Below are positions 25,235 to 34,535 of a stretch of DNA of 57,631 bases, piece by piece. Origin of the DNA: Albidovulum sp. bin36 (GTDB taxonomy: Bacteria > Pseudomonadota > Alphaproteobacteria > Rhodobacterales > Rhodobacteraceae); NCBI GenBank assembly GCA_002238565.1, contig MPMP01000023.1, forward strand, positions 1 to 57,631, written 5' to 3'. Position 1 is the first letter of the stretch, and each line of letters starts with the position of its first letter. The translations under genes were made by a program, and so were the position numbers. The notes below the pieces were generated by a model. That model searched no databases, had not been told where the DNA came from, and saw only the letters and a list, made by a program, of their open reading frames with translations.

Positions 25235-25723
25235 CAGATGCTTGGCGGGTGTCTTGCTGTCGATCATGGTGATGCAGGACATTGCGCCTGCCGCCGGCAG
25301 TGCCGGTCGGTCCGCTCGGCCAGCAGCCGATAGCCCGGCGGCCATCACAGAGCCAGGTTGAGATCGAGGTCGACTTTCATCGGCGCCGCCGCCGACAAGG
25401 CGTTCATGTGGTACTGCTGCACCGCCTCCGAGGTGACGTTCTCGAACACCATCCGCCTTGCACAGCGGTCGATCAGGCCGGCCGGCCGGTCGTCCAGCTG
25501 GGTTGGTGATCAGCAGGTTCGGCCGGTCGCGGCCGAGACCGGCGATGGCGATCCGGCGCAACTCGCCCTCTTTTCCCCTGAGCCGGCCCCTGTCGTCGAG
25601 AATGCGGGGAGTCCTGTATTTGGGGCCGACATTCGACAGGCTGATCCTGGTCCAGCCAACGGCCAGCCGCCCCTCCGGCCAGCCGAGATTGGCGTAGATG
25701 GTCAGCTGGGATTCGAACGCCAA
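25235..25723 (-). pseudogene. DDE transposase relic, same family as at 4202
   Basis: Minus-strand pieces in shifting frames read FESQLTIYANLGWPEGRLAV, GPKYRTPRILDDR, RRIAIAGLGRDRPNLLITN, LIDRCARRMVFENV, YHMNALSAAAPMKVDLDLNL and GYRLLAERTDRH. The order TN-x, ARRMVxEN, xHMxALSAAxPM is the same as in the relic at 4202-4723, but the sequence differs, so these are two separate insertions of one family. At least three frame changes and several stops show that it is dead. Confidence 0.5.
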
Positions 25724-26150
25724 ATCGCCCGGCCAGCCTCGGTCCCGGCAATTCCCATGGCTAGTCGGGTCAAGCCCGGCAATTTCGCGAGTGGTCGCCT
25801 TCGCCGGCCACGCCGGTTCGGAGGCACGCCATCATTGAATGCGCTCCGCACCATATGGAGGGACGCTCGGACTTCCCTTTTTTCGCGTTTATCGCCAAGC
25901 CATGTCGGACTGCCGCGTTCGCAGGCACATTGACAATTTTCAAGGGCCTTTGATGTAAGCTCTTTGGCTCGACCATGGATGCGCTCAATGGCGAGTGAAC
26001 TCGCTGGTCGACCGGGAGAAATGGCCCCGCCCGCCAGCAAACCCTCGGCCCTGCCGACGGCGACACGCCATGACAGGACGGACGAGAGCATCGCTGCGGC
26101 GATTCACCTCGTGGACGGCGCGATCGCTGCAGCATGATGGTCAACATGCC
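25724..26150. other. Decayed stretch upstream of the transposase relic
   Basis: Probably the ruined N-terminal half of the neighbouring transposase relic, but no segment is clear enough to assign. Overlapping minus-strand frames of 125-129 codons exist with no family resemblance. Confidence 0.3.
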
Positions 26151-26777
26151 CTAAACCCCGCCTTTCGTCCAATAGGGAATTGTGCGGGAGTCAGGCAGGC
26201 CGGACGTCTCGGAATGACGGAATCGGCGTTTTCTGATCCGTGTGATCCGGAACCGCCCGCCGCAGTGCGGATCCGGGCAAGCAACCTCGGCGTCCGTTGA
26301 CATCCAGTCATTCGGGTCAGTGTCGCGCTGCTTTGCGGGCAGTAGCGGCAGCAATGCCGCCAGCGCGTACATTGATACCTTCTGGTCGCCAGAAAACACC
26401 AGATTCTCACCCTCCACGGTGAAGAACTCACCTTCGATATGGCGGCAGACCGGCTGCCGACCGTCCAGAACGACCTCGACCTTCAGATCGTAAAGAACGA
26501 ATTCATCATTTTTTTCCAAACCGAAACCCCATGTGCGTGCACTCCAGACCGGCCGGGACAGGAGCCCGGCTGGAATCGGAGTTGAACACAGGACCCCGGG
26601 GGAATTCAACTGCGAAGCGACGAGCCGATGCGGTTCATCGACCTTGACGTTCAATTCCGGTGACACGATGCCGGTATGCGGAAGGGCGAAGGACTGGCCG
26701 CAATCAATTCCGGAACCTCCGAAATTGGCCGCGGCGCGCTTGCTGGTAAAGCTCTTGATCACGGACCAACGCGACAT
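26151..26777 (-). CDS. Small protein with a CPDPxC motif and a possibly foreign N-terminal extension
   Basis: An open frame of 208 codons. Residues about 90-195 look like a real domain: VLYDLKVEVVLDG, VCRHIEGEFFTVEGENLVF, MYALAALLPLLPAKQRDTD, PNDWMSTDAEVACPDPHCGG, RFRITRIRKR. From memory, uncharacterised bacterial proteins of about 100-150 residues share the LPLLPAKQR and CPDPxC segments (I believe annotated near TIGR04076, unverified). Residues 1-85 (…GIVSPELNVKVDEPHRLVAS…) do not belong to anything I know and may be fused debris, so the true start could be near 26520. It lies alone amid relics. Function unknown. Confidence 0.5.
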   Translation of the reverse strand: MSRWSVIKSFTSKRAAANFGGSGIDCGQSFALPHTGIVSPELNVKVDEPHRLVASQLNSPGVLCSTPIPAGLLSRPVWSARTWGFGLEKNDEFVLYDLKVEVVLDGRQPVCRHIEGEFFTVEGENLVFSGDQKVSMYALAALLPLLPAKQRDTDPNDWMSTDAEVACPDPHCGGRFRITRIRKRRFRHSETSGLPDSRTIPYWTKGGV

Positions 26778-26788
26778 CAGACATTACG

Positions 26789-27067
26789 TTATGTCAAGTG
26801 CCTGGAAAACCGGAAGGAATGCGGCCTTAAATCTTGATGCAGCCGCTGCGCCATACCTCTGTAACGGCGCATGCAATGTGAAACGGCATCAAGGTCTTTA
26901 TCGATGCTGTCGCTGATGCGGGTGGCGGAATCCTTGACAGTGTTCCGGGCGAGATGGGCATAGCGGGCGGTTGTCTGAACCTGCGAGGAACCGAACTGCT
27001 TCTCGATCATCGGCGAACATTCGCCCGGAGCCAGGAACCAACTCCGCCGAATCTGTGCAACTCTCAA
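26789..27067 (-). pseudogene. Tyrosine integrase relic, catalytic C-terminus
   Basis: The frame reads FLAPGECSPMIEKQFGSSQV, QTTARYAHLARNTVKDSATR, ISDSIDKDL. This is the last catalytic segment of phage/island integrases (P-x-I-x-K-x-LGHSQ, then TxRYAHL with the nucleophile Tyr). The preceding R-K-H/xxR boxes are absent upstream, where frames are broken. GSSQ replaces the usual GHSQ, losing the conserved His. A different integrase remnant lies at 35716-36306. Confidence 0.6.
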
Positions 27068-28350
27068 ACTCGGGATTGCAAAATTGCGCTCGATCAGCGC
27101 ATCGAGGTCTGGTTCCGTTGCGGCATCATGTCATATGCGGAGCAGGCAGGGAACTGAAGGCTGTCCGGTCCGAGAATCCGGAGCTTGCCAATTGTGGCTT
27201 CACGGCTGAACAGCAGGTACTGCGGCAGCTGGGCGAGGCGTTCGCGGCCTTCTTGCGCCGCATCGGGTGCGGCGAGACGCCCGGCTTTCCCGTGTCCGGG
27301 CCAGGAGCCGGCATGCGATCATCAACTCTTCGAACTGCCGCGTGACGGTCTCATCGCGCCCGTCAGTGGACACGTCTACCGCCGCCATGGCAAGCAGCTG
27401 CCTTCAGTCACGGGATCATTACGGAAAACAAAGGCGTATGGAACTGGTGCCCGAACTTGTCGCCTTCACCGGAACTGCCACTTGGACGGAGTCTCCGGAT
27501 GGTGAACTTGATCGCAGTTGCAGGTTCGATCGCCGAAAAGTGGGTGACACGATCAACGTCCGTACCGGACGACCGGGCAACTGACACTGCGTTGAGGACG
27601 TCACTATCGCGGATTCGCTCAAAGGTCTTCCGGTCGCGTAGGATTATGTCAAACGTGACGTGGTCTACGCCCGATTCATGACGGAATAGTCAGAGCCACC
27701 ACGCCTTGTCGGCCTGCGGACCGGCGACATCCTCGTCAGGACTCCGCAATCCTGTGCAGCCGCGCGATACCGGAAATCCGGCTTCACGTTCTCGGACGCC
27801 ATCACCGCGGAACGGACCCGGCTCTGGCTGGCTGATGTTTTCCAACTCTCCGAATCAGACCGTGAACGGAACAAGATTCTGCGTCCGCAGACGCCGATCA
27901 TGCCTTCTGTGGCCCCGTGGCCGAACATGACAGGCTCAATGTCCCTCCGGAGAGGATCCTGCGTATGGTTGAAACACTGTGTTTCGCAGCATGATCGCGC
28001 GAAGTCGAGCCAAGTCAGGGGGGGGGGATATGCATACTCTCTTGAATGGTGCCGGGGAAGGGGCCACTTCCCGGCATGTTACCGATGCTCGGCTATGGCA
28101 GCGTGCGCGTGGACAATTCCGGACTGGAGCTAGCTTGTGTTCGGCAATAATTTGATGACAAGCCAAGACCAGTGATGAATCAAAATCGTATTATCAGTAT
28201 GCTACAATACGGCAATGGGCAGTTCGGGCGAGCAAAACACGCAACAATACCAGGAACGATGCCGACCAACTGCAGCATGCCATGTGACTGCTGGGACCGG
28301 TTTTTCCGGTATCCGTGCCTGAATGGCGCTGCGAATTTGAACAAGAAATC
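27068..28350. other. Long stretch without a recognisable gene; contains a G10 run
   Basis: No known family in either strand. Plus-strand frame 27689-28133 stays open for about 148 codons and reads protein-like in its first half (GDILVRTPQSCAAARYRKSG, FSDAITAERTRLWLADVFQL) but has no good start. Position 28018-28027 is ten consecutive G. I interpret the region as decayed coding DNA. Confidence 0.4.
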
Positions 28351-29304
28351 TCAAAGTGAATTGTGGCACGCAATGATTCGGTCCGCCCCCTCGCGAACCA
28401 GTTCAGGACGCTCGAGCCCGCACTGACTGAGCGCTCGCGAACAGCGCGCGCGAAAGGCACAGCCTTGCGGCGGATTATGCGGATCAGGCAATTCGGTTTC
28501 GCGTCCTTCCGGGGCCGTGAGCGGACGGCCCACGACAGGCGCACTTTCCGCCAGGAGTTTCGTGTAGGGATGGCGGGGTTGCGAAAAAACCTGGATCGCT
28601 GGACCGATTTCCACGACCGATCCGAAATAGAGAACGGCGATGCGATCACTGATCGCCTCGACCACAGCCAAATCGTGACTTATGAAGAGATAGGTGAGAT
28701 CGAATTTCTCCTTGAGATCGGATAGCAGGTTCAGTACCTGCGCTTGAATCGACACGTCCAGTGCCGAAACCGGCTCATCGAGGACAAGGATGCGGGCGTC
28801 GGCTGCCAATGCCCGCCCGATTACGATTCTCTGGGCCTGTCCACCGGAAAATTCGTGCGGATAGCGATCAAGAAAATCCAGGCGCAGGTTTACGGCGGAG
28901 AATATCTCGGCGATCCGTCTTGCGCGCGCTGCTTTCGACATGCCGTGCAGATGCTTCAGCGGCGCTTCCATGATTTGACGGATGGTCCTGCGTGGATTGA
29001 GGCTGCTAACCGGATCCTGGAAGACGTACTGAATCCTTCTGCCAAAGGCCGCCGGGTCAGCGGTGTTCAGTGGCTCTCCCTCTATCTTGATCTGTCCGCC
29101 GCTTGGTTCCAGAAGCCCTACCAACATCCTCGCCAATGTCGACTTGCCGCAACCGGATTCCCCTACGATGCCAAGCGTTTCTCCCTTATTAATCGTGAGT
29201 GTGAGAGGTTGAACTGCGCGCACATGCGCTCGTGGCGGCCCTATCAGCCGTTTGCCGACGGCGAAGGTCTTGTAAAGCTCGGTGACTTCGAGGGCGGCAG
29301 TCAT
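28351..29304 (-). CDS. dppF: Dipeptide ABC transporter ATP-binding protein DppF
   Basis: Second ATPase of the peptide importer, 317 residues. Walker A is GESGCGKSTLARMLVGLLEP, the signature FSGGQAQRIVIGRALA and Walker B ILVLDEPVSALD. The C-terminal cysteine box (PQGCAFRARCSRALSQC) is typical of Opp/Dpp ATPases, where it binds an iron-sulphur cluster in some members. The start at ATG 29304 is set by ATGA overlap with the upstream gene; the frame is open 13 codons further. It is the last gene of the operon. Confidence 0.9.
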   Translation of the reverse strand: MTAALEVTELYKTFAVGKRLIGPPRAHVRAVQPLTLTINKGETLGIVGESGCGKSTLARMLVGLLEPSGGQIKIEGEPLNTADPAAFGRRIQYVFQDPVSSLNPRRTIRQIMEAPLKHLHGMSKAARARRIAEIFSAVNLRLDFLDRYPHEFSGGQAQRIVIGRALAADARILVLDEPVSALDVSIQAQVLNLLSDLKEKFDLTYLFISHDLAVVEAISDRIAVLYFGSVVEIGPAIQVFSQPRHPYTKLLAESAPVVGRPLTAPEGRETELPDPHNPPQGCAFRARCSRALSQCGLERPELVREGADRIIACHNSL

Positions 29305-31184
29305 CGGGCTGCGTCCGCTGTCCGGAATTCGGGGTCGATGCAACGTACAGCTCGCTGAACAGCATTTGCCGTAAGGGCAATCTCACCGGTGCGGCAGGCT
29401 TCCTTGGCTTTGTGGCACCGTTCGGCAAAGGCGCAGCCTTCGGGCAGCCCGTCCAGAACGGGCGGCAGCCCTGGTATTGCAGCCAATCTGTGTCGACCTC
29501 GCCCCAATTCCGGAACGCAGGCCATCAGTCGCGCGGTATAGGGGTGCGCCGGTGCGTTCAGGATGGCATCGGTCGGACCCTCCTCGACAATGCGGCCAGC
29601 ATACATCACTGCAACCCTGTTGCAGAGCTGGGCGACGACGCCGAAGTCGTGAGTGATGAATATTATCGCCAGCCCGCGCTCACGCTGCAATTCACTGAGA
29701 AGGGACAGGATTTGAGCCTGCACTGTTACGTCGAGAGAGGTTGTGGGCTCATCCGCGATGATCAGTTCGGGGTCATTTGCCAGTGCCATTGCAATGCCGA
29801 CCCGCTGTCGCATGCCACCCGACAATTCGTGTGGATATCCGTCGAGTCTTTCCTCTGCATTCGGGATGCGCACGGATTCAAGGAGCTCGACGGCATGTTC
29901 ACGGGCCTTGGCCCTCGGCATCGCGTGGTGAACGCGGATTGCCTCAACCAACTGCGCGCCCACGGTGTAGAGCGGGTGTAGCGCGGTCAATGGATCCTGA
30001 AAGATATATGCCACTCGGTCGCCTCGCAGGCGGCGCAGCGTTTCGTAGTTTGCTCCGATCAGATCCTGCCCCGAGAAATGCGCCGCGCCTGCGGTGATCA
30101 CGCCCGGCGGAGAGGCAACCAGCCCCATTACAGAAAGCGCTGTCACCGATTTCCCCGAACCGCTTTCCCCGACGACCCCGACGCACTCCCCTGGTCTCAC
30201 ATACAGGTCGACCCCGCCCACGGCCTTGTGGATGCGGCCATTGGAGTGAAACTGGGTCTTAAGGCCGCTGAGCGCCAGAAGTGCGGAGGTTTCCTTTGCG
30301 GGAACGGGTTCCTCTCGCCTTACAAGGGTACTGGGCATCGGGCGGCTTAGTGCACCTGATCTCAACCGCGGATCCAGCGCATCGCGGACCCCGTCGCCCA
30401 GAAGGTTTATAGACATGACGATGACCAGGATCATCGCTCCTGGCACGATAGACGTGTGAGGGTTTGTGATGAGTGCCGAGCGCGCCTCGCCCAGCATCGA
30501 GCCGAGATCGGCCTGCGGCGGCTGGCTTCCGAGTCCAAGGAACGAAAGCCCGGCGGTTTCAAGGATCATCCAACCAACGGTGGTGGACATGGCGATGACG
30601 ATCACCGGGACCACATTGGGCAGAATCTCGGTCAGGATTATCCGGGCATCGCCCATTCCTGAAAGCCGCGCCGCATCGACGAACTCCGTATGGGCAATGC
30701 TGACCGTCACGCCCCTGATGTTGCGAGCAAAAAAAGGAATATTGACCGCGGCCACGGCGATCAATGCGTTGATCAGCCCCGGACCGAGAGAGGCAACAAT
30801 CGCCAATGCAAGGAGAATGTAGGGAAAGGCCATCAACATGTCTACGCCGCGCATGATGACATTGTCGGTTCGACCGCCGTAGAAACCCGCAATGATCCCA
30901 ATGGCCGCGCCAATTGCAGCGGCGATCAAGGCAGAGGCGAAACCCACAGCAAGCGACAGTCGAACACCCCATAATAGTCGGCTGAGAAGATCTCGACCAA
31001 GATGATCGGTGCCCAGTATGACGCTTGCTGCGAAGGGGCGCTTGAACCGATTGGCGGTGTCTGTCACATCCGGGTCGGCCAGAGGCAAGAGTGGCGTGAC
31101 AAGCGCCAAGACAACGATCACCAGCATGACCACCAACCCGGCGAATGCCAGCCGGTTGCGGACGAGCAGGCCAAGGAAGCTCAT
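29301..31184 (-). CDS. dppCD: Fused dipeptide permease (DppC) and ATP-binding protein (DppD)
   Basis: A 627-residue fusion. Residues 1-290 are a DppC-type permease with an N-terminal helix, LGTDHLGRDLLSRLLWGVRL, and the EAA-like loop FVDAARLSGMGDARIILTEI. Residues about 305-627 are a DppD-type ATPase: Walker A GESGSGKSVTALSVMGLV, signature LSGGMRQRVGIAMALA, Walker B IIADEPTTSLD, and the C-terminal box CAFAERCHKAKEAC. Fusions of this kind are known in Rhizobiales and other alphaproteobacteria. The linker (residues 290-305) has an internal ATG with only a weak ribosome site. Four-base overlaps couple it to dppB and dppF. Confidence 0.9.
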   Translation of the reverse strand: MSFLGLLVRNRLAFAGLVVMLVIVVLALVTPLLPLADPDVTDTANRFKRPFAASVILGTDHLGRDLLSRLLWGVRLSLAVGFASALIAAAIGAAIGIIAGFYGGRTDNVIMRGVDMLMAFPYILLALAIVASLGPGLINALIAVAAVNIPFFARNIRGVTVSIAHTEFVDAARLSGMGDARIILTEILPNVVPVIVIAMSTTVGWMILETAGLSFLGLGSQPPQADLGSMLGEARSALITNPHTSIVPGAMILVIVMSINLLGDGVRDALDPRLRSGALSRPMPSTLVRREEPVPAKETSALLALSGLKTQFHSNGRIHKAVGGVDLYVRPGECVGVVGESGSGKSVTALSVMGLVASPPGVITAGAAHFSGQDLIGANYETLRRLRGDRVAYIFQDPLTALHPLYTVGAQLVEAIRVHHAMPRAKAREHAVELLESVRIPNAEERLDGYPHELSGGMRQRVGIAMALANDPELIIADEPTTSLDVTVQAQILSLLSELQRERGLAIIFITHDFGVVAQLCNRVAVMYAGRIVEEGPTDAILNAPAHPYTARLMACVPELGRGRHRLAAIPGLPPVLDGLPEGCAFAERCHKAKEACRTGEIALTANAVQRAVRCIDPEFRTADAAR

Positions 31185-32128
31185 GTCTTGATCCTTGGAT
31201 CAAGCAGGCTCTGCGCCAAATCCACTGCAAGGTTGAACATCACATAGCAGGCCGCAACGAAAACGACTCCACCCTGCACCAGCAGGATATCGCGCTTGAG
31301 GATTGCATCTACCAGCATCCGGCCTACGCCGGGCCACTGAAAGACGATTTCGACATACACCGCGCCCGAAAGGACGAAGCCAGCCTGCACGCCCAGCACG
31401 GGAATGATGCTGACCATTGCTGCTCGGAGTGCGTGCCGCCAGATAACGCTGCGCTCATGGACGCCCTTGGCGCGCGCGGTGCGAATGAAATCCTGACGCA
31501 AGACCTCCAGCATGGCAGACCGCGACAAGCGGGCAATGACACCGGTTGCGACCGCTGCAAGCACCATTGCGGGCAGTGTCAGATGGCTGATCAGGGACGG
31601 CAAGTCGCGTTCTCCATAGATCGGCCACATGCCCGAAACCGGAAACCAGCGCAGGTTCACCGCGAAGACAAGAATCATCATCATTCCAAGGAAGAATGAC
31701 GGAATTGATATTCCCAGGAGCACTGCGAACGTGATCGCCTTGTCTGCCAGCCCGTATTGCCGCGCGGCCGAAACTGTGCCCGCCGCAACCCCGAGAACGG
31801 AGCAGATGACGAAAGAGGTGCCGGCAAGGACAAGTGTCGCATTGAACCGTTCCAGAACTTCATGGAGCACGGCACGGTTCAGAGAGAAGGATCGCCCGAA
31901 ATCACCCTGCAGCATATTGCCGAGCCAGATGAAATACCGCTGTACCAAAGGCTTGTCGAGACCAAGGTCGCGGTTCAGTTTCTCGACATTTTCAGGGGTG
32001 GCGTAGGAACCGAGGATGGCCATCGCCGGATCGCCGGGGATCATGGCCATGATAAGGAAAACAATGATTGAGATGCCCAGAAGCACCGGAATGGCCGAGA
32101 CAAGCCGTTTAAGTATGTAGTCTGCCAT
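31181..32128 (-). CDS. dppB: Dipeptide ABC transporter permease DppB
   Basis: A 315-residue permease opening with ADYILKRLVSAIPVLLGISI and carrying LNRDLGLDKPLVQRYFIWLG and the EAA loop DFIRTARAKGVHERSVIWRH. Six membrane helices fit. It is complete and overlaps the fused dppCD gene by four bases. It is separated from dppA by 62 bases containing a hairpin. Confidence 0.92.
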   Translation of the reverse strand: MADYILKRLVSAIPVLLGISIIVFLIMAMIPGDPAMAILGSYATPENVEKLNRDLGLDKPLVQRYFIWLGNMLQGDFGRSFSLNRAVLHEVLERFNATLVLAGTSFVICSVLGVAAGTVSAARQYGLADKAITFAVLLGISIPSFFLGMMMILVFAVNLRWFPVSGMWPIYGERDLPSLISHLTLPAMVLAAVATGVIARLSRSAMLEVLRQDFIRTARAKGVHERSVIWRHALRAAMVSIIPVLGVQAGFVLSGAVYVEIVFQWPGVGRMLVDAILKRDILLVQGGVVFVAACYVMFNLAVDLAQSLLDPRIKT

Positions 32129-32150
32129 TCACGCTCCCGGGAGACAGGTT

Positions 32151-32182
32151 GGGCAGCCGCGATGCACGTGCCGCGACTGCCC
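32151..32182 (-). promoter_or_regulatory. Hairpin between dppA and dppB
   Basis: GGGCAG (32151-32156) pairs with CTGCCC (32177-32182), and an inner CGCG pairs with CGCG across a 10-base loop. There is no T-tract. In peptide transporter operons such hairpins usually protect the binding-protein message and lower expression of downstream genes; this role is inferred. Confidence 0.55.
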
Positions 32183-32190
32183 CATAGTGC

Positions 32191-33765
32191 TTAGTTCTTG
32201 GTTACCTCGTCAAGCAGAAGGAAGAATGACGGCTGGAGCGAAAAGTTTCCTACCCGGTCAGAGGTTACGGCGTTTTGCTTCCAGTTCGCAACGAAGACCC
32301 ATGGTGCGTCTTCGTGCACGATCGTCTGCATTTCCTGGTATAGCCGGGCGCGTTCGCTCTGATCGGTCGAGGCTCGGGCTGCCTCCAGGAGCTTGTCAAC
32401 AGCGGGATTGGAGTAGTAGCCCGAGTTGAATCCGCCCTTGTCCGGCCAGGCTTCGGTCCTGAGCGCGAGGAATGGAAGAGTGTCGGGGTCATTCGTCATC
32501 CAGGCCATTTCTGCCATGTCGGCCTTTCCTTCGAGGCCCGGGTTCACCTCGCCGAGAAATGTGTTCCATTCGTAAGTCTCGATGGATACGTCAAGTCCCA
32601 CAGCCTCCAGGTCGGCCTGAATGGCGGTGCCCATGGCAACCGGATCCAACATGCCCGACCCGCCTTCGGTTACGAAAAAGGTCAGCTCGGCCCCTTCGGC
32701 CCCGGCCTCGGCAATCAAGGAACGCGCCCTGTCTGGATCATAGGGGTACGGTTCGAGGTTTTCGTTGTAGGCCCAGGCAAATGCCGGTGGCGTCGGACCC
32801 GCGGCGACTGCAGCGGTACCCTCCAGAACATCGTTGACGATCGCCTCCTTGTTGATAGCGTAGTTTGCGGCCTGCCGGACGCGGACGTCAGCAAAGGGTC
32901 CTTCCTTTGCGTTCAGGATGAGGAACCAGACATGGGGGCCTGCCTGCTCATGAACGGTGAACGCGTCGCCCTGGAATTCCGACAGCGAAACAGGGGGCAC
33001 TTCGACCATCAGATCAATCCCGCCTGCCAGCATTTCGGCTGTCCGCGTGTTGGCATCGGTTATCGGACGGAACACAACCGCCTGAAGTTCCGGAGCTCCG
33101 TCCCAGTAGTCGGGGTTGGCTTCAACCACGACCGCCTCGTTTGAACGCCACTCGACAAATTTGAATGCGCCGGTACCGGAGGGATTGCGGCCCACTTCCG
33201 AAGCATGCGTTTCCACGGAGGTCGGGGAGACGATCAAGCCCGTCGGATAGGCCAGGTTCGACAGGAATGGAGCATAGGGTGCGTTCAGGGTGAATCTTAC
33301 GGTCATCGGATCAATGACATCGACTGAGTTCACCGCCGAGAAAAAGAAGGCCAACGGGAAAGGTCCGGTGTCGTGATGAGGATGGTTCTCATCAAGCATT
33401 CGGTCGAAGTTGAACTTAACCGCCTCGGCGTTGAAATCGGACCCGTCGTGGAACTTCACCCCGTCGCGCAGGGCAAATGTGTAGATCGTGCCGTCGTCGC
33501 TGATGGTCCAGTCGGTTGCCAGTGCCTGTTCGACCTCAAGCGTGCCATCCTTGTAGCGCACGAGTCCGTCAAAGACGTTCATCAGAATGCGAAAGTCGTT
33601 GACTGCTGTCACGGCGGCCGGATCAAGTGCTTTGGGTTCTGCAATCTGGCCGACGATCAGCACATTTTCCGGTGACTGGGCCTGCGCCGTCACCGCTCCT
33701 AGGCCGAGAGCCGCTGCCGCTGTAGCTGCCAGCAGCGCACGGCGAGTCATTTCCGAATGTTTCAT
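32191..33765 (-). CDS. dppA: Dipeptide-type periplasmic binding protein DppA
   Basis: A 524-residue SBP family 5 receptor. ATG 33765 has AAAGGA eight bases upstream and gives a clean signal sequence (TRRALLAATAAAALGLGAVT, then AQAQ). The frame extends 12 codons further but into the operator region. The mature part shows the family pattern: ALDPAAVTAVNDFRILMNVF, LRDGVKFHDGSDFNAEAVKF, NPSGTGAFKF and NPDYWDGAPELQAVVF. The ligand is probably a short peptide or an opine-like compound. The promoter region carries two TCATGA-centred palindromes. Confidence 0.9.
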   Translation of the reverse strand: MKHSEMTRRALLAATAAAALGLGAVTAQAQSPENVLIVGQIAEPKALDPAAVTAVNDFRILMNVFDGLVRYKDGTLEVEQALATDWTISDDGTIYTFALRDGVKFHDGSDFNAEAVKFNFDRMLDENHPHHDTGPFPLAFFFSAVNSVDVIDPMTVRFTLNAPYAPFLSNLAYPTGLIVSPTSVETHASEVGRNPSGTGAFKFVEWRSNEAVVVEANPDYWDGAPELQAVVFRPITDANTRTAEMLAGGIDLMVEVPPVSLSEFQGDAFTVHEQAGPHVWFLILNAKEGPFADVRVRQAANYAINKEAIVNDVLEGTAAVAAGPTPPAFAWAYNENLEPYPYDPDRARSLIAEAGAEGAELTFFVTEGGSGMLDPVAMGTAIQADLEAVGLDVSIETYEWNTFLGEVNPGLEGKADMAEMAWMTNDPDTLPFLALRTEAWPDKGGFNSGYYSNPAVDKLLEAARASTDQSERARLYQEMQTIVHEDAPWVFVANWKQNAVTSDRVGNFSLQPSFFLLLDEVTKN

Positions 33766-33791
33766 TGGATGATCCTTTCTGTTATAGGTCG

Positions 33792-33820
33792 AAATTATCA
33801 TGATTAATTGCTTTTTTCAA
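33792..33820 (-). promoter_or_regulatory. Promoter of the dpp operon
   Basis: Minus strand: TTGAAA (33820-33815), a 17-base spacer, then TAATTT (33797-33792), 27 bases before the dppA ATG. Palindrome 1 covers the spacer and -10, and palindrome 2 abuts the -35, an arrangement suited to repression. Confidence 0.5.
33793..33809. promoter_or_regulatory. Operator candidate 1 (TCATGA palindrome)
   Basis: AATTATCATGATTAATT, a near-perfect palindrome centred on TCATGA at 33798-33803. It overlaps the dpp -10 element. The probable ligand is the GntR/FCD protein at 34536-35297. Confidence 0.55.
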
Positions 33821-33836
33821 ATTATCATGACAAATT
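33820..33836. promoter_or_regulatory. Operator candidate 2 (TCATGA palindrome)
   Basis: AATTATCATGACAAATT, centred 27 bases from site 1 and 28 bases before the DUF1028 start. It could control both divergent genes. Confidence 0.55.
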
Positions 33837-33863
33837 CAACAGGAATGTCACTGGAGTGTCAGT

Positions 33864-34523
33864 ATGACCTATTCGATTCTGACATATGACCGGGAAACAG
33901 GCATATTTGCCGCCGCCGCCGCTACGGGCAACCTGTGTGTGGGCGGCTGGGTGCTGCGCGGAGACATTGAATCGGGATTGGTGGCTTCTCAGGGCACGGC
34001 ACCCAGCACCTTTTGGCGGGATGATGTCCTGCGCCAGATGCACGGTGGCTCCGATGCCGGAATCGCGGTTGCGAATGTAACCCGGACCGACCCGGGCCGA
34101 GGGCACCGGCAGATCATCGCATTAGACCGAAAGGGTAGCGCAATGGGATTCACCGGCGGAGAGAGCATCGCTTTTGCTGATCACATTTGCGAAGATGGAC
34201 TGGTGGTCGCAGGAAACATGCTCACAGGCCGATCAGTTCTCGACGCCATGATTTCGGCAGCCCGAAACCGCCAGGCGACTGTCGTCAACCGGATGTTGAC
34301 GGTTCTGGCGGCCGCCGATGCGGCAGGTGGCGATACACGCGGGCTGGTTTCAGCGGCGCTTCTTATCCTGGATCCGCACCGCCCGCCGCTGGACTTGCGG
34401 ATCGACTATCACAACAATCCATTGGCGGCGTTGAAGCAGCTTTGCGACAGGGCTCATGGCTTCCCCTATCATGACTGGCTGGGCAAGGTCCCCGTCCTGG
34501 CTGACAGGTCCAGGCACCCGTAG
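33864..34523 (+). CDS. DUF1028 family protein (Ntn-hydrolase-like)
   Basis: A 219-residue DUF1028 protein. These adopt the Ntn-hydrolase fold and are often next to peptide transporters and gamma-glutamyltransferases, so a role in hydrolysing a small peptide or amide is suspected. The N-terminus MTYSILTYDRETGIFAAAAA, then ATGNLCVGGWV, and VASQGTAPSTFWRDDVL are typical, as is the middle FTGGESIAFADHICEDGLVV, AGNMLTG. The gene lies divergent to dppA across shared operator sites, implying co-regulation with peptide uptake. It is complete. Confidence 0.8.
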   Translation: MTYSILTYDRETGIFAAAAATGNLCVGGWVLRGDIESGLVASQGTAPSTFWRDDVLRQMHGGSDAGIAVANVTRTDPGRGHRQIIALDRKGSAMGFTGGESIAFADHICEDGLVVAGNMLTGRSVLDAMISAARNRQATVVNRMLTVLAAADAAGGDTRGLVSAALLILDPHRPPLDLRIDYHNNPLAALKQLCDRAHGFPYHDWLGKVPVLADRSRHP

Positions 34524-34535
34524 AACTGCAAGAGT

